From Parathalassolituus penaei (GTDB taxonomy: Bacteria > Pseudomonadota > Gammaproteobacteria > Pseudomonadales > Oceanobacteraceae): DNA of 64,000 nucleotides. The stretch covers positions 62,327 through 126,326 of the forward strand of contig NZ_JAPNOA010000059.1 in assembly GCF_026626885.1 (NCBI RefSeq), written 5' to 3'. Under the pieces are notes generated by a model. That model was not told where the DNA came from, searched no databases, and saw nothing but the letters and a program-made list of their open reading frames with translations. The position numbers were made by a program, and so were the translations under genes. Below, piece by piece: positions 25,738 through 34,825 of this stretch. The first letter of the stretch is position 1. Each line of letters begins with the position of its first letter.

Positions 25738-26211
25738 TTAATCCTCCCCGATCATGGACTGCAGGTAATTCTGAATACCGGTATTGGCAATCAGATACTG
25801 TTGGCTTTCCAGCCAGTCGAGATATTCCTCTTCGTATTCCAGAATTTCTTCCAGAATCTCACGGCTGACGTAGTCGCGTACCGACTCACAGTAAGCGATG
25901 GCCTCCTTGACCAGCTCCAACTGTTCTTCAATCTGGTCAACGTCACACTGGATCATCTCTTCAGTGTGCTCGCCAATGCGCAGACGATTCAGCTTTTGCA
26001 GGTTCGGCAGGCCTTCCAGCAACAGGACACGCTCAATCAGCTCATCGGCCTGTTTCATATCCTTGATGGATTTCTTGTAGGACTTCTCGTTCAGCTCATG
26101 CAGCCCCCAGTTCTTGTACATGCGGGCGTGCAGAAAATACTGATTGATGGACGTCAGTTCTATGGTCAGTACCTGATTCAGATACTCAATGACCTTGTTA
26201 TCGCCTTTCAT
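25738..26211 (-). CDS. Bacterioferritin subunit with heme methionine but degenerate ferroxidase site
   Basis: A 157-residue bacterioferritin subunit beginning MKGDNKVIEYLNQVL. It keeps Met52 (KDMKQAD), the axial ligand of the inter-subunit heme. At ferroxidase positions it has E18 and E127, but D51, Q54, I94 and Y130 replace E51, H54, E94 and H130. It should bind heme and support iron release rather than oxidise iron itself. It is first in a two-gene unit with the complementary subunit, as in the alpha/beta bacterioferritins of P. putida and Neisseria. A Fur-like box lies 85 bp upstream. Confidence 0.92.
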   Translation of the reverse strand: MKGDNKVIEYLNQVLTIELTSINQYFLHARMYKNWGLHELNEKSYKKSIKDMKQADELIERVLLLEGLPNLQKLNRLRIGEHTEEMIQCDVDQIEEQLELVKEAIAYCESVRDYVSREILEEILEYEEEYLDWLESQQYLIANTGIQNYLQSMIGED

Positions 26212-26295
26212 ACCCTTGCTCCAGAGTAAATTCAGACAAATAGTCTAAGAGCAGGATATAAGGGTCGCAAGTAAAAAAATGCTATTTTTCTGTAC

Positions 26296-26310
26296 TGATA
26301 AACACTATCA
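26296..26310. promoter_or_regulatory. Fur-like box in the bacterioferritin promoter
   Basis: TGATAAACACTATCA has 7-1-7 symmetry and differs at only one base from the feo box (14472-14486). It lies 85-100 bp before the bfr start, within a 271-bp AT-rich gap (26212-26482) that holds no gene. Iron-dependent control of storage and uptake together is the inference. Confidence 0.6.
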
Positions 26311-26375
26311 ACAGATGTCGCATTTGCGACAAAACCTTCGCCTTTTCATGCACTTAAATATTCTGCGATATAAAT

Positions 26376-26403
26376 AAAAAAAAGCCCTTTCGGGCCTTTT
26401 TCT
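26376..26403 (-). terminator. Intrinsic terminator after the DUF2947 gene
   Basis: On the minus strand AAAGGCCCG pairs loosely with AGGGCTTT (GGGC/GCCC core) and is followed by a run of eight T. It serves the DUF2947 gene, which ends at 26483. Confidence 0.75.
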
Positions 26404-26482
26404 ATAAGAACGATGATAAGCAGAAACACCAGCATTCGCACTGGAATAGCATTTGCGTATAGCCCGCAATTGGTATTATTTT

Positions 26483-26965
26483 TTATTTGCCTGCCGGTTT
26501 CACTGCGGTCTGGAAAGTGCCATCCGAATGGAAGCGCACAACCTGGTTACGACCGCGTCCCAGCAAAAACGGCTCGTCATCGTAGAACAGGAAATTTTTC
26601 CAATAACGGCTGAACACGTCCCAGCGAGTTTCCACCACATGATCAACGTCCCAGGCAAAAAACACGGTGACGTTATTTTCCCAGCTGCAGTGGGCGGCCA
26701 GTTCTTCCGGTAACGCCGTGGCATCGGCATCCCAGCTGTTTTGCCAGTTGAAACGTTCGCTCCACAGCTGTTTGCGGGAAGGCCAGTCATCGTTCATGAA
26801 GTGGTTGGCGTGGGTGGCTTCCTTGCTGATCTGGGTTTGCCAGAAGCGGTTGGCCGATGCCTTGTCGAGCGGGCGAATCAGCAGCAGGGATTCCGAATCT
26901 ACCGGCAACTCACGGTGGCGGAAGATCCAGCCCCATTTGAAGTCGCTCAGGGAAATATGGTTCAT
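26483..26965 (-). CDS. DUF2947 domain protein
   Basis: A 160-residue soluble protein beginning MNHISLSDFKWGWIFRHREL, which matches DUF2947, a small gammaproteobacterial family with WKNFLFYDDEPFLLG near the C-terminus. It has no signal peptide or membrane segment and is rich in Trp and aromatic residues. A GGAGGCTTC ribosome site precedes the ATG. Neighbours are thrC upstream on the same strand, 155 bp away with a hairpin between, and the bacterioferritin pair downstream. No function is established for the family. Confidence 0.8.
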   Translation of the reverse strand: MNHISLSDFKWGWIFRHRELPVDSESLLLIRPLDKASANRFWQTQISKEATHANHFMNDDWPSRKQLWSERFNWQNSWDADATALPEELAAHCSWENNVTVFFAWDVDHVVETRWDVFSRYWKNFLFYDDEPFLLGRGRNQVVRFHSDGTFQTAVKPAGK

Positions 26966-27041
26966 GAAGCCTCCAGGCTGCAGTTCTGATCGTTACGGTC
27001 GGGAATCGAAAGTCTGGCGTCGGACGGCGCCAATCGTGAAA

Positions 27042-27064
27042 ACGGCGGGCAGAAAGCCCGCCGT
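27042..27064 (-). terminator. GC-rich hairpin after thrC
   Basis: Arms ACGGCGGGC and GCCCGCCGT around AGAAA. It has no T-run on the minus strand, so termination efficiency is uncertain, but it sits 57 bp past the thrC stop. Confidence 0.55.
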
Positions 27065-27120
27065 CAGAGGCAGAAGAGGTTCCCCTGCCCCCTGACAAGT
27101 CCGGACGCCGGACCTGTCGA

Positions 27121-28533
27121 TCAATCCTTGAAGGTATTTTTGGCGATGAAGTCCTGAACGGTTTTCAGGTCGGCCGGCAGAATGGCCAGACGCTCTTCAC
27201 GCTCCATCAGGTCAGCCAGGTGGTGTGGCAGTTTTGGCATGTCGAAGCCACCACGGTTAACCGCATCTTCGAATTTCACCGGGTGAGCAGTACCCAGGGT
27301 GATCATCGGAATACGCGGGTTGCGACGGCATACACGAGCAGCCTTCACACCAATGGCGGTGTGTGGGTCCAGCAGGTAACCGGTTTCAGCAAACACTTCT
27401 TTCATGGTGGCAACCGTGGTGTCCTGATCCACAGCGTAGCTGTCGAACAGATCACGGGCCTTGCCCAGGTTTTCTTCGGACAGTTCAACCGGCTGGCTGC
27501 GATCCGCCATCTTGTTCATCAGGTCGGCCAGTGCCAGACCGTCACGGTCGTACAGGTCGAACAGCAGACGTTCAAAGTTGGAAGAAACCGCGATGTCCAT
27601 AGACGGGGTAATGGTGTGCTTGAGGGATTCAACCTTGTACAGGTTGTTGGCCATCAGACGGTGCAGAACATCGTTTTCGTTGGTGGCGATGATCAGCTGT
27701 TCGATTGGCAGCCCCATCTTCTTCGCCATGTAACCGGCGAAGATGTCACCAAAGTTACCGGTTGGCACTGAGTACGCCATTGGACGCAGCGGGCCACCCA
27801 GGTTCAGGCTGGAATAGAAGTAGTAAACGATCTGGGCCATGATGCGCGCCCAGTTGATGGAGTTAACCGCCACCAGCTTGCGCTCGCCACGCAGGAAAGA
27901 CTGATCACCAAAAGAGGCTTTGACCATATCCTGCGCCTGGTCGAAGTTGCCTTCGATGGCGATGTTGAAAATGTTGTCACCGGTAACGGTCGTCATCTGA
28001 CGACGCTGAACTTCAGACACCTTGCCGTTCGGGTGCAGAATGAAGATATCAACGTTTTTGCAGGCCTTGGTGCCTTCAATCGCGGCAGAACCGGTATCAC
28101 CAGAGGTGGCACCCATGATCACCACTTTTTCCTGACGCTTTTCCAGTACGTAGTCGAGCAGACGACCCAGCAGTTGCAGGGCGAAGTCCTTGAACGCCAG
28201 GGTCGGGCCGTGGAACAGCTCCAGAACGTATTCGTTATGATCGATCTGCTGAACTGGCGCAATCGCCTTGTGACCGAAGTTGTCGTTGTTATAAACCGCT
28301 TCCAGCATGCCTTTCAGGGCATCGGAATCCACACAACCTTCCACGAACGGGTAAATCACCTTGTGCGCCAGTTCGGTGTAAGACAGGTCACGCCAGGATT
28401 CAATTTCTTCCAGGCTGTACTGTGGAACCTCTTTTGGCACGTACAGGCCGCCGTCTGCAGCCAGACCGGTTAACAGAACGTCGTCAAACGCCAGTTCAGG
28501 CGCATTACCGCGTGTGGAGATGTATTTCATCAT
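27121..28533 (-). CDS. thrC: Threonine synthase
   Basis: The 470-residue PLP enzyme begins MMKYISTRGNAPELAFDDVLL. It carries the PLP lysine in HGPTLAFKDFALQLLGR (about 107-124) and the phosphate-binding region VIMGATSGDTGSAAIEGTK, the hallmarks of the ThrC class including the proteobacterial long form. It converts O-phosphohomoserine to threonine. The usual partner homoserine dehydrogenase (hom) is not upstream; the adjacent gene is a DUF3087 protein 127 bp away. Two adjacent ATG codons (28533 and 28530) make the first residue ambiguous. Confidence 0.95.
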   Translation of the reverse strand: MMKYISTRGNAPELAFDDVLLTGLAADGGLYVPKEVPQYSLEEIESWRDLSYTELAHKVIYPFVEGCVDSDALKGMLEAVYNNDNFGHKAIAPVQQIDHNEYVLELFHGPTLAFKDFALQLLGRLLDYVLEKRQEKVVIMGATSGDTGSAAIEGTKACKNVDIFILHPNGKVSEVQRRQMTTVTGDNIFNIAIEGNFDQAQDMVKASFGDQSFLRGERKLVAVNSINWARIMAQIVYYFYSSLNLGGPLRPMAYSVPTGNFGDIFAGYMAKKMGLPIEQLIIATNENDVLHRLMANNLYKVESLKHTITPSMDIAVSSNFERLLFDLYDRDGLALADLMNKMADRSQPVELSEENLGKARDLFDSYAVDQDTTVATMKEVFAETGYLLDPHTAIGVKAARVCRRNPRIPMITLGTAHPVKFEDAVNRGGFDMPKLPHHLADLMEREERLAILPADLKTVQDFIAKNTFKD

Positions 28534-28660
28534 GGTGTGTGGAACCTGGAATTCAGATCGGCAGATGCCGGTTTATAAAAGGTCGCTATTGTACCTGCTT
28601 TGGACAAAGGGCGCACGAATCGTGGCGCGCGCTCCGTCGTAGCCGCAGATAGCGGCCGTG

Positions 28661-29170
28661 TTATTTCACCAGACGATCGAGCATGGAAGGCTCATAATCA
28701 TCGATGCTGATGGTCATCCCCAACGACTGCAGACGTTCATCAAACGCGGCGATTTTTTCATCCAGCTCCGGCAAGGTCAGGGTGTTGTCTTCGGTCACAT
28801 ACAGATGACGAGAGCCATGCAGACTGAAGTATTGGGCGCAGAGGGCTTCATACTGATTTTCTGCCAGCGCTTTTTCGAGACGAGCCGAACGACGATAAAT
28901 ACGGTTCAGCTCCTGCTTGAGACGCCACATATAAACGATGTCGCTCATCCACGGCTGATGACGAATGCGATACACCGCACCACCAACCAGAATCAGGGCG
29001 GTTGCCACACCTGCAGCATTCAGGAAAGTACTGGACTCACCATTAGCCCACAGAAAACGGTACAACTCGGCCAGACCCAGCCCCAACACAAACAGCGCCA
29101 CCACCATGCTGCCCTGCAGACGGTTGAGGCGCTTTTTATAAACGGTCTTGTTGATGTCACGAAGCTCCAC
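28661..29170 (-). CDS. DUF3087 two-helix membrane protein
   Basis: A 169-residue protein begins MELRDINKTVYKKRLNRL and then has two membrane segments (about 22-40 and 50-66), a short basic stretch and a helical cytosolic tail with charged pairs (ELNRIYRRSARLEKAL, LPELDEKIAAFDERLQSLG). This is the DUF3087 pattern, an uncharacterised inner-membrane family of gammaproteobacteria. It is read in the same direction as thrC with a 127-bp gap. Nothing indicates a transport or enzymatic role. Confidence 0.7.
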   Translation of the reverse strand: MELRDINKTVYKKRLNRLQGSMVVALFVLGLGLAELYRFLWANGESSTFLNAAGVATALILVGGAVYRIRHQPWMSDIVYMWRLKQELNRIYRRSARLEKALAENQYEALCAQYFSLHGSRHLYVTEDNTLTLPELDEKIAAFDERLQSLGMTISIDDYEPSMLDRLVK

Positions 29171-29240
29171 CGCTATTCCCCTTGTGGATATTAACGGTGG
29201 GCAAGAATACCGGAATTGTTCGTGAGGGAAACCGCCAGCG

Positions 29241-30242
29241 TCAGGCTGCGGTGACTTCTACCGTCACATTCACACCCGGTTCGATGGTCAGCACCAGCTG
29301 CCGTACCAGCTCCGGCACCAGCTGACGACTGACTTCAGTGCCATTCAGCAGCTGCGGCAACAGGCCATCCAGTGCAAAATTGACATCCGCCGGAGTCTGG
29401 ATATTCCAGCCCAGCAACTGCCCGCTTTCCGGATTGCGAGTCAGACGATGCTGCAACCAGCCCTGGGCAGTAAACACCTGACCACAGGATTCATCCGCAC
29501 GAGTGCAGTGATTGCGGGCATACACCGCCGACTGGAAACTCATCAGCCATTCACCACTCTCACTTTCCGGCATCAGGGCATCCAGACGCTGGCGAGCCTG
29601 ATCTACCTGGGCTGCCGCTGCTTCACGCACCAGACTGGCCACTGACTCCCCTTCCTGCTCAATCAGGATATGAGCGCCGGTGCCGGTCACGGCAACACGA
29701 ACCGCTACGTCTTCGTCGTCTTCATCGAACGGCAGATAGACGTTTTCCAGATCATCAGCCAGCTCCGCCAGCCAATCACGGGTTTCCCATTCATCCCGCT
29801 CGAAATTCATCCAGTCACGTTCAAGGCCTGCTGCCCATTCCTTGCTAAACAGTTCCGGCGTCGTCAGCACCAGGCGCAGGCGCTGCAACAATGGCTCGGC
29901 CAGGGCAAGATCGCGATAACGCCAGTGCTGGCACAATCGCAGCACGGTTTCGGCCAATGCCTCTACGTGTAAAAGACGTAACTCATCAACACTGGAATTG
30001 GCATTGATTTCATTACTCCAGCCAGCCAGTGCCAGACGAGCTGCCATACGATGTGCATAACCATAACGCGGGAACATCAGCGGCAACGCCAGCACCGTGC
30101 GCTCGGCCGGTTGCGACAGCAAGGAGCGGGCGGTAACGTCCTCCAGGCGCTGCAATACAGTTTCAACAGCGTCAATGGTACCGTTGCTATAGTGCACCTT
30201 TACCAGCAAATCACTGGTATATCCCAGGTCGAGGTTATTCAT
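29241..30242 (-). CDS. Hypothetical protein, no family recognised
   Basis: A 333-residue soluble acidic protein begins MNNLDLGYTSDLLVKVHY. It has no signal peptide or membrane segment. The middle is strongly acidic (LPFDEDDEDVAVRVAV) and the C-terminal part has hydrophobic beta-like stretches ending LVLTIEPGVNVTVEVTAA. Codon use matches the neighbours. It lies upstream of the DUF3087 gene in the same direction, 70 bp away, so the two may be co-transcribed. No domain or catalytic motif is evident and I do not assign a function. Confidence 0.65.
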   Translation of the reverse strand: MNNLDLGYTSDLLVKVHYSNGTIDAVETVLQRLEDVTARSLLSQPAERTVLALPLMFPRYGYAHRMAARLALAGWSNEINANSSVDELRLLHVEALAETVLRLCQHWRYRDLALAEPLLQRLRLVLTTPELFSKEWAAGLERDWMNFERDEWETRDWLAELADDLENVYLPFDEDDEDVAVRVAVTGTGAHILIEQEGESVASLVREAAAAQVDQARQRLDALMPESESGEWLMSFQSAVYARNHCTRADESCGQVFTAQGWLQHRLTRNPESGQLLGWNIQTPADVNFALDGLLPQLLNGTEVSRQLVPELVRQLVLTIEPGVNVTVEVTAA

Positions 30243-30798
30243 GGCTATCGAGTCCTGTTGATCGCGCGCGTGGTCGTGGTGGTGATAAACGATTGCCAGA
30301 GTGGCATAACCACATAAGACCGCAAAGTGGCAGTGCTGGCGATAGGCAAAAGATAGTGTTTACACGACTCTTGAGCAGAATCGCCGAATCCTTCCAATGG
30401 CCTGATTTTTCCTACTGCTGGAGAACAGCGTCACAATCCCCACAACATAACAACAATAAGAAAGTTCTACAAACCAGCAAAAGGTAAAAGGATAAACGCT
30501 AAAGCATGATGCTGCTCACGCCACCAATCGCGCCATCGGTCATAATCTGTCGCGAAACACCTAAAAAAAAACTGAGATTGGAAACTTTCTATTCTGCGGC
30601 TATTGAGAACTATAAAATTGTCAGGTTTAAAATGGGATACTGTTCACAGTCAGGAAAGGACAGCGGATCCGTCTTTTCATCCAGCACAAGCAAATCAGAA
30701 CAGCCAAAGACGTTGTTTCTTTAATTTCTTGAGCACAATTCTGACTGTAGTCGTTAGCCGATTAACAGCGTTCCGTACGCCTAGAAGGAGCCAGCAGG
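30243..30798. other. Long AT-rich divergent intergenic region
   Basis: 556 bp separate a minus-strand hypothetical gene from the dynamin-like gene. It is visibly richer in A/T than the flanking genes, especially 30420-30760, with A-runs and no frame I can support as a gene. It should contain two divergent promoters. The composition shift is compatible with acquired DNA or with binding by the H-NS-like silencer. Confidence 0.5.
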
Positions 30799-32637
30799 AT
30801 GAGCGTTACAGACACCTCCTTTATTGAGAGGGTTGGTGGTCCCCTTGAGCAACTGGGGCGGCTTTTCTGTTTTACACGCCGGGAGCTGGCGCAAACCATC
30901 CTCGACGAAGCAGCAGAGCTTGAACTGCACCTGATCAACCGTAACAAGGAGCTTCAGAACAGTCAGGCAGAGCTGCAGCAAACCAGATCGCGAGTGCAAC
31001 AACTGGAGGCACAAATCCGACGTCTGGAACATGAACAGGGTAACAATCGTGAACAACTTTCCAGCATGAGCAGCCAGTACAAAAAACTGCAGCAGCACTT
31101 CAAACATGCCGTGAAGGTTATCGAGCAACAACGCCAGGAAGCCCGTTCACTCAGCGACAGCCATGAAGAGCTGAGCAACGAATTTGCTGAATCAGAAAAC
31201 CACTGGGCTCTCATTCGAAGCATACTCACTACAGGCCCATCCACAGACCCGATTCTGGCTGACTTCCATCGACAGCTGGAAATCGACTTTATGGCGTTCG
31301 TTAACAGCGATAACAGCTACGAACGCAAAACCGAAGCACTGCGTATCCTGCGTGGTGTTGAGCGTGAATTACAGTTGCTGAGTGCCACTCCAGCATTAGC
31401 TAACAAAACATTGATGTCGGTATATGGGCCCGCAGGATCCGGTAAATCATCTCTGATCAACTGCTTTCTGGGCGAAAAAGATGCCCATTTACCGATAGAT
31501 GTAGACCCGACTATCAGCCTTGCCCACTACGTATACTGTGCGCCAGAAAACCGCGTCATTGGTTATACCGCCAACGGTGGAACGCTGGAAATAGAACCAG
31601 CGCGCCTACAAGCTCTACCTCTGCATACCAATGACAGCAAGGGCTTTGATCTGGGCGCCATCATGCCGTTTACGACGGTTGCCACCCGCATGGACAAGGA
31701 GCGTTTTGGTAATATCTGCCTGGTCAAACATCCAGGCTTCCGTCCTGCCGATAATCGCCCGGGTAATGGCAATGCATCGGATATGGCGCTGGCAGCCGGT
31801 TATCTGAACCAAGCCAACGCCATGCTGTGGGTGATGGACCTGACCCGCGAAGACGCCCTGTGCGCCTCCAACATCAATTTGCTGGGAGAGCTGGATCGTC
31901 CCGACCGTCCGCTGTATGTGTTGCTGAGCAAGGCTGAACACTTCACTAGCGGCCAGCTGGTGAATGCCCTCGACAAGATCGTGGAGCTGATGGACAACGC
32001 CGATATCACCTACAACGGTATCGGAGCTTTTAATACCCGTGAAAAACGCTGCCTGTTGTGGCGACGCCAGACACTGGACGACTTTCTGCGCTCCCAGAAC
32101 AAAACTCTGCCGCGCCATGACCGTCTGCTGAATGATGTCTTGGGCGTATTTGATAACTACCGTACCGCGCTGGGACGAATGATTCGCCGTAACGAATTTG
32201 TCCAGAACCAGTTGCACGACTCCGAAAGTGCCTTGGTGGCACAGGCCGATGAACAGGCGCTGCTGGAGTTTCGCGAACGCATTTATCCGATTCGTAACCT
32301 GTTCGACAACACCGAACTGGTTGAGCGTGAACGCAAGGCGCGCCAGCTCTGCACCAACCTGCTAAGCACCATTCAGTGCCTGTTTGTTACCATCACTCAT
32401 TTGCCCCCCAGCAGTGTGCAGATTCCGGTGGTGACGAATCTCGACTATCTGCTGCTCGACGACGAAAGTGCACCACTGGCCAGTTATGATGCTTCTACTG
32501 GCTGGGAAGATGCTCTGGCTGCGGAACTGGATAACCCTGTCGAAACTCCATACGACGCCAATACCTACAGCGCCGTACTGGAGTTTTTGCGTAATGGCGT
32601 TATCCAACATGAGAACGAAAGCACTACGCCAGCATAA
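30799..32637 (+). CDS. Coiled-coil dynamin-like GTPase
   Basis: A 612-residue protein with a long N-terminal coiled coil (about 32-140, heptads through ELQNSQAELQQTRSRVQQLE) followed by a P-loop GTPase core. Visible motifs are G1 GPAGSGKSSLIN (210-221), a switch-I threonine in DVDPTISLAHY (238), a G3-like KHPG (310-313) where DxPG is usual, and a G4-like LSKAE (376-380). The C-terminal 200 residues are helical. This is dynamin/large-GTPase-like, and such proteins remodel membranes or act in phage defence and chromosome or toxin processes. Its exact subfamily is not recognised. It ends 14 bp inside the convergent unknown gene. Confidence 0.75.
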   Translation: MSVTDTSFIERVGGPLEQLGRLFCFTRRELAQTILDEAAELELHLINRNKELQNSQAELQQTRSRVQQLEAQIRRLEHEQGNNREQLSSMSSQYKKLQQHFKHAVKVIEQQRQEARSLSDSHEELSNEFAESENHWALIRSILTTGPSTDPILADFHRQLEIDFMAFVNSDNSYERKTEALRILRGVERELQLLSATPALANKTLMSVYGPAGSGKSSLINCFLGEKDAHLPIDVDPTISLAHYVYCAPENRVIGYTANGGTLEIEPARLQALPLHTNDSKGFDLGAIMPFTTVATRMDKERFGNICLVKHPGFRPADNRPGNGNASDMALAAGYLNQANAMLWVMDLTREDALCASNINLLGELDRPDRPLYVLLSKAEHFTSGQLVNALDKIVELMDNADITYNGIGAFNTREKRCLLWRRQTLDDFLRSQNKTLPRHDRLLNDVLGVFDNYRTALGRMIRRNEFVQNQLHDSESALVAQADEQALLEFRERIYPIRNLFDNTELVERERKARQLCTNLLSTIQCLFVTITHLPPSSVQIPVVTNLDYLLLDDESAPLASYDASTGWEDALAAELDNPVETPYDANTYSAVLEFLRNGVIQHENESTTPA

Positions 32638-33199
32638 CCCTCTGAGGCACCCCGAGAGACGTCAGGAAGTCGTGCATCCATTCATCTTTACGTCGCTCCG
32701 GGTCAGGGTTAAGACGGGCCAGCAAATCCAGTGACAAGATCGCCGGATCCGGATTTTTCTGCTGGCCCGCCCATTCCGGTACATCCCGCAAAACAAAACC
32801 CAACGTGCGACAAATCTGCCGCTGGCGCGACAGTGGCAAACAGGTTCGGCCACGCCGGAACGACAGGGCATGAATCTGCCCCCTGACCCACTCCCAGCGC
32901 CGATCATCCAGATACACCCGCTTCAGCATATTCAGCAGGCATTCATAAAACTCCCAGTCCAGATGCCGGAAATGATGGCTGACCGGCATCACCAGCGGTA
33001 ATCCGCTGGCTTCATGGACCAGCAGCAGACGACTGCCAAAATCGGTATCCATCAGAAATCCACTCCAGCTCCCGAGCTGACTGGGGCTGAAACGATCCAC
33101 GGCAAACAACATGGGGGCGGCATTTCCGGTTTCGAGCAAGCCATGGCGGTTAACCGCCAGCCGCGGCATCAGCGTAGGAGCAACATTTACGATAATCAT
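32624..33199 (-). CDS. Hypothetical protein converging on the dynamin-like gene
   Basis: From the ATG at 33199, which follows a strong GGAGGAAAC site, the product is 191 residues starting MIIVNVAPTLMPRLAV. An upstream frame from 33325 has no ribosome site. The sequence mixes beta-like hydrophobic stretches (APMLFAVDRFSPSQLGSW, SRLLLVHEASGLPLVMPVSH) with a basic helical middle (RRWEWVRGQIHALSFRRGRT) and a C-terminal motif FLTSLGVPQRVML. It is not recognised. The 14-bp 3' overlap with the dynamin-like gene and a private promoter region toward the aminopeptidase gene suggest a small stand-alone unit. Confidence 0.65.
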   Translation of the reverse strand: MIIVNVAPTLMPRLAVNRHGLLETGNAAPMLFAVDRFSPSQLGSWSGFLMDTDFGSRLLLVHEASGLPLVMPVSHHFRHLDWEFYECLLNMLKRVYLDDRRWEWVRGQIHALSFRRGRTCLPLSRQRQICRTLGFVLRDVPEWAGQQKNPDPAILSLDLLARLNPDPERRKDEWMHDFLTSLGVPQRVMLA

Positions 33200-33404
33200 C
33201 AGGTTTCCTCCATAAGTACCCATATCCAGTGTGCTGAAACACAACCGACACTTCATGGCACTTCTTTGCATTTCGAATACCGCAAAAATCGCCAGCCACA
33301 GGTTGGCGCAAACCGACCGATCCATGTAACACCGTGAACACTGGCGCTGAACGCGCTACCCTGTGAGAACGTCCACAGATGATGACTTTTGAGACAGGTT
33401 GGTT

Positions 33405-34781
33405 ATGACACAGGTATTAGCACTGACAGCAGATACATCCTCCACTGCAACCGAACTTTCGGTAATCAGCAAAGCGGATTACCCGGACTGGCTGGCCCAA
33501 CAGCCACAAAGCAGCCAGGACTGGCTGAAAGCCTGCGGATTCTCCGGATCAGGCGTGGCCTTGCTGCCGGGCACCGGTGAACAGCTGGCTGGTGCCGTGC
33601 TGGTCTGCGAATCCCTTGATGACGTATTTGCCGGTGGTGATCTCACCAGCCTGCTGCCAGCCCGTGACTACTGTCTGGTACCAAACCTGCTGAGTACCGA
33701 ACAGACGCTGAACCTGGCGTTTGCCTGGGGTGTGGGTGCTTATCGCTTCGAGCGTTACAAGCGCAACACCAGTCCGCAGCCACGCCTGCTGCTGGACGAT
33801 GCCGATCTTCTCAAACAGGCCCGTGACCGCGTAGTGGCCGTCACTCTGGTGCGCGACTTGATCAACACTCCAGCTGCCGACATGATGCCGCAGGATCTGG
33901 CCGCGACCACAGCCGATCTCGCCGAACGTTTTGGCGGCGTCTTCAGCGAAGTCGTAGGTGACGAGCTGCTGGCCCAGAACTGGCCAATGATTCACGCCGT
34001 CGGCCGTGCCAGCGAACACCCTTCACGCGTGCTTAACCTGCGCTGGGGTAATCCGGAAGCACCACGCCTGACCATTGTGGGTAAAGGTGTGTGTTTTGAC
34101 AGCGGTGGTCTGGATATCAAACCGGCTGACGCCATGCGTCTGATGAAGAAGGATATGGGCGGTGCAGCACATGCGCTGGGCCTCGCCAGCCTAGTGATGT
34201 CCGCCGGTCTGAACGTCAATTTGCGAGTGATTATTCCAGCGGTTGAAAACGCCGTAGCCGGTAATGCTTTCCGTCCGGGTGACGTCATTAATACCCGCAA
34301 GGGCCTGACCGTGGAAATCGACAACACCGACGCCGAAGGCCGTCTGGTGCTGTGTGACGCCCTCACCGATGCCGTGGCTGAACAACCAGAACTGGTTATC
34401 GACTTCGCCACTCTGACCGGTGCCTGTCGTGTGGCGCTGGGCACCGAGCTGCCTGGCCTGTTCTGTAACCGCAAGGATATTGCCCGCGATCTCGAAGATG
34501 CCGGTGAACGTGTGGGCGACCCGGTTTGGCAGCTGCCGCTGCACAATGCCTATCGCGATGCCCTGCGCAGCGATATTGCTGATCTGGTGAACTCGGTTCC
34601 AGGCCCGTTTGGTGGTGCGATCACCGCCGCCCTGTATCTGGAAGCCTTTGTGGATAACACCCCATGGGTGCACTTTGACGTAATGGCCTGGAACCGTCGC
34701 AAGTTGCCAGGCCGTCCGATTGGTGGCGAAGCCATGGGCATCCGCGCTGTGTTTGAGTATCTGCAGAAGCGTTTTGGCTAA
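33405..34781 (+). CDS. M17-family leucyl aminopeptidase
   Basis: The ATG at 33405 (ACAGG ten bases upstream) gives a 458-residue protein. An in-frame TTG at 33399 is less likely. The M17 signature NTDAEGRL and the metal and active-site segments GKGVCFDSGGLDIKPADAM, MKKDMGGAAHALGLA and ATLTGACRVALG place it in the cytosolic leucine aminopeptidase family, shorter than PepA and more like the PepB/leucyl aminopeptidase-like group. Two metals are bound by Lys/Asp/Asp/Asp/Glu in these motifs. It degrades N-terminal residues from peptides. It converges on ispA at a shared GC palindrome. Confidence 0.92.
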   Translation: MTQVLALTADTSSTATELSVISKADYPDWLAQQPQSSQDWLKACGFSGSGVALLPGTGEQLAGAVLVCESLDDVFAGGDLTSLLPARDYCLVPNLLSTEQTLNLAFAWGVGAYRFERYKRNTSPQPRLLLDDADLLKQARDRVVAVTLVRDLINTPAADMMPQDLAATTADLAERFGGVFSEVVGDELLAQNWPMIHAVGRASEHPSRVLNLRWGNPEAPRLTIVGKGVCFDSGGLDIKPADAMRLMKKDMGGAAHALGLASLVMSAGLNVNLRVIIPAVENAVAGNAFRPGDVINTRKGLTVEIDNTDAEGRLVLCDALTDAVAEQPELVIDFATLTGACRVALGTELPGLFCNRKDIARDLEDAGERVGDPVWQLPLHNAYRDALRSDIADLVNSVPGPFGGAITAALYLEAFVDNTPWVHFDVMAWNRRKLPGRPIGGEAMGIRAVFEYLQKRFG

Positions 34782-34804
34782 ACCCGCCAACTCTGCAGCA
34801 TCTG

Positions 34805-34825
34805 CCCGGGATCAGTGATCCCGGG
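34805..34825. terminator. Palindrome at the convergent aminopeptidase/ispA junction
   Basis: Arms CCCGGGATC and GATCCCGGG with a 3-nt loop. The ispA stop codon lies inside it. The lack of a T-run on either strand leaves its strength uncertain. Confidence 0.5.
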
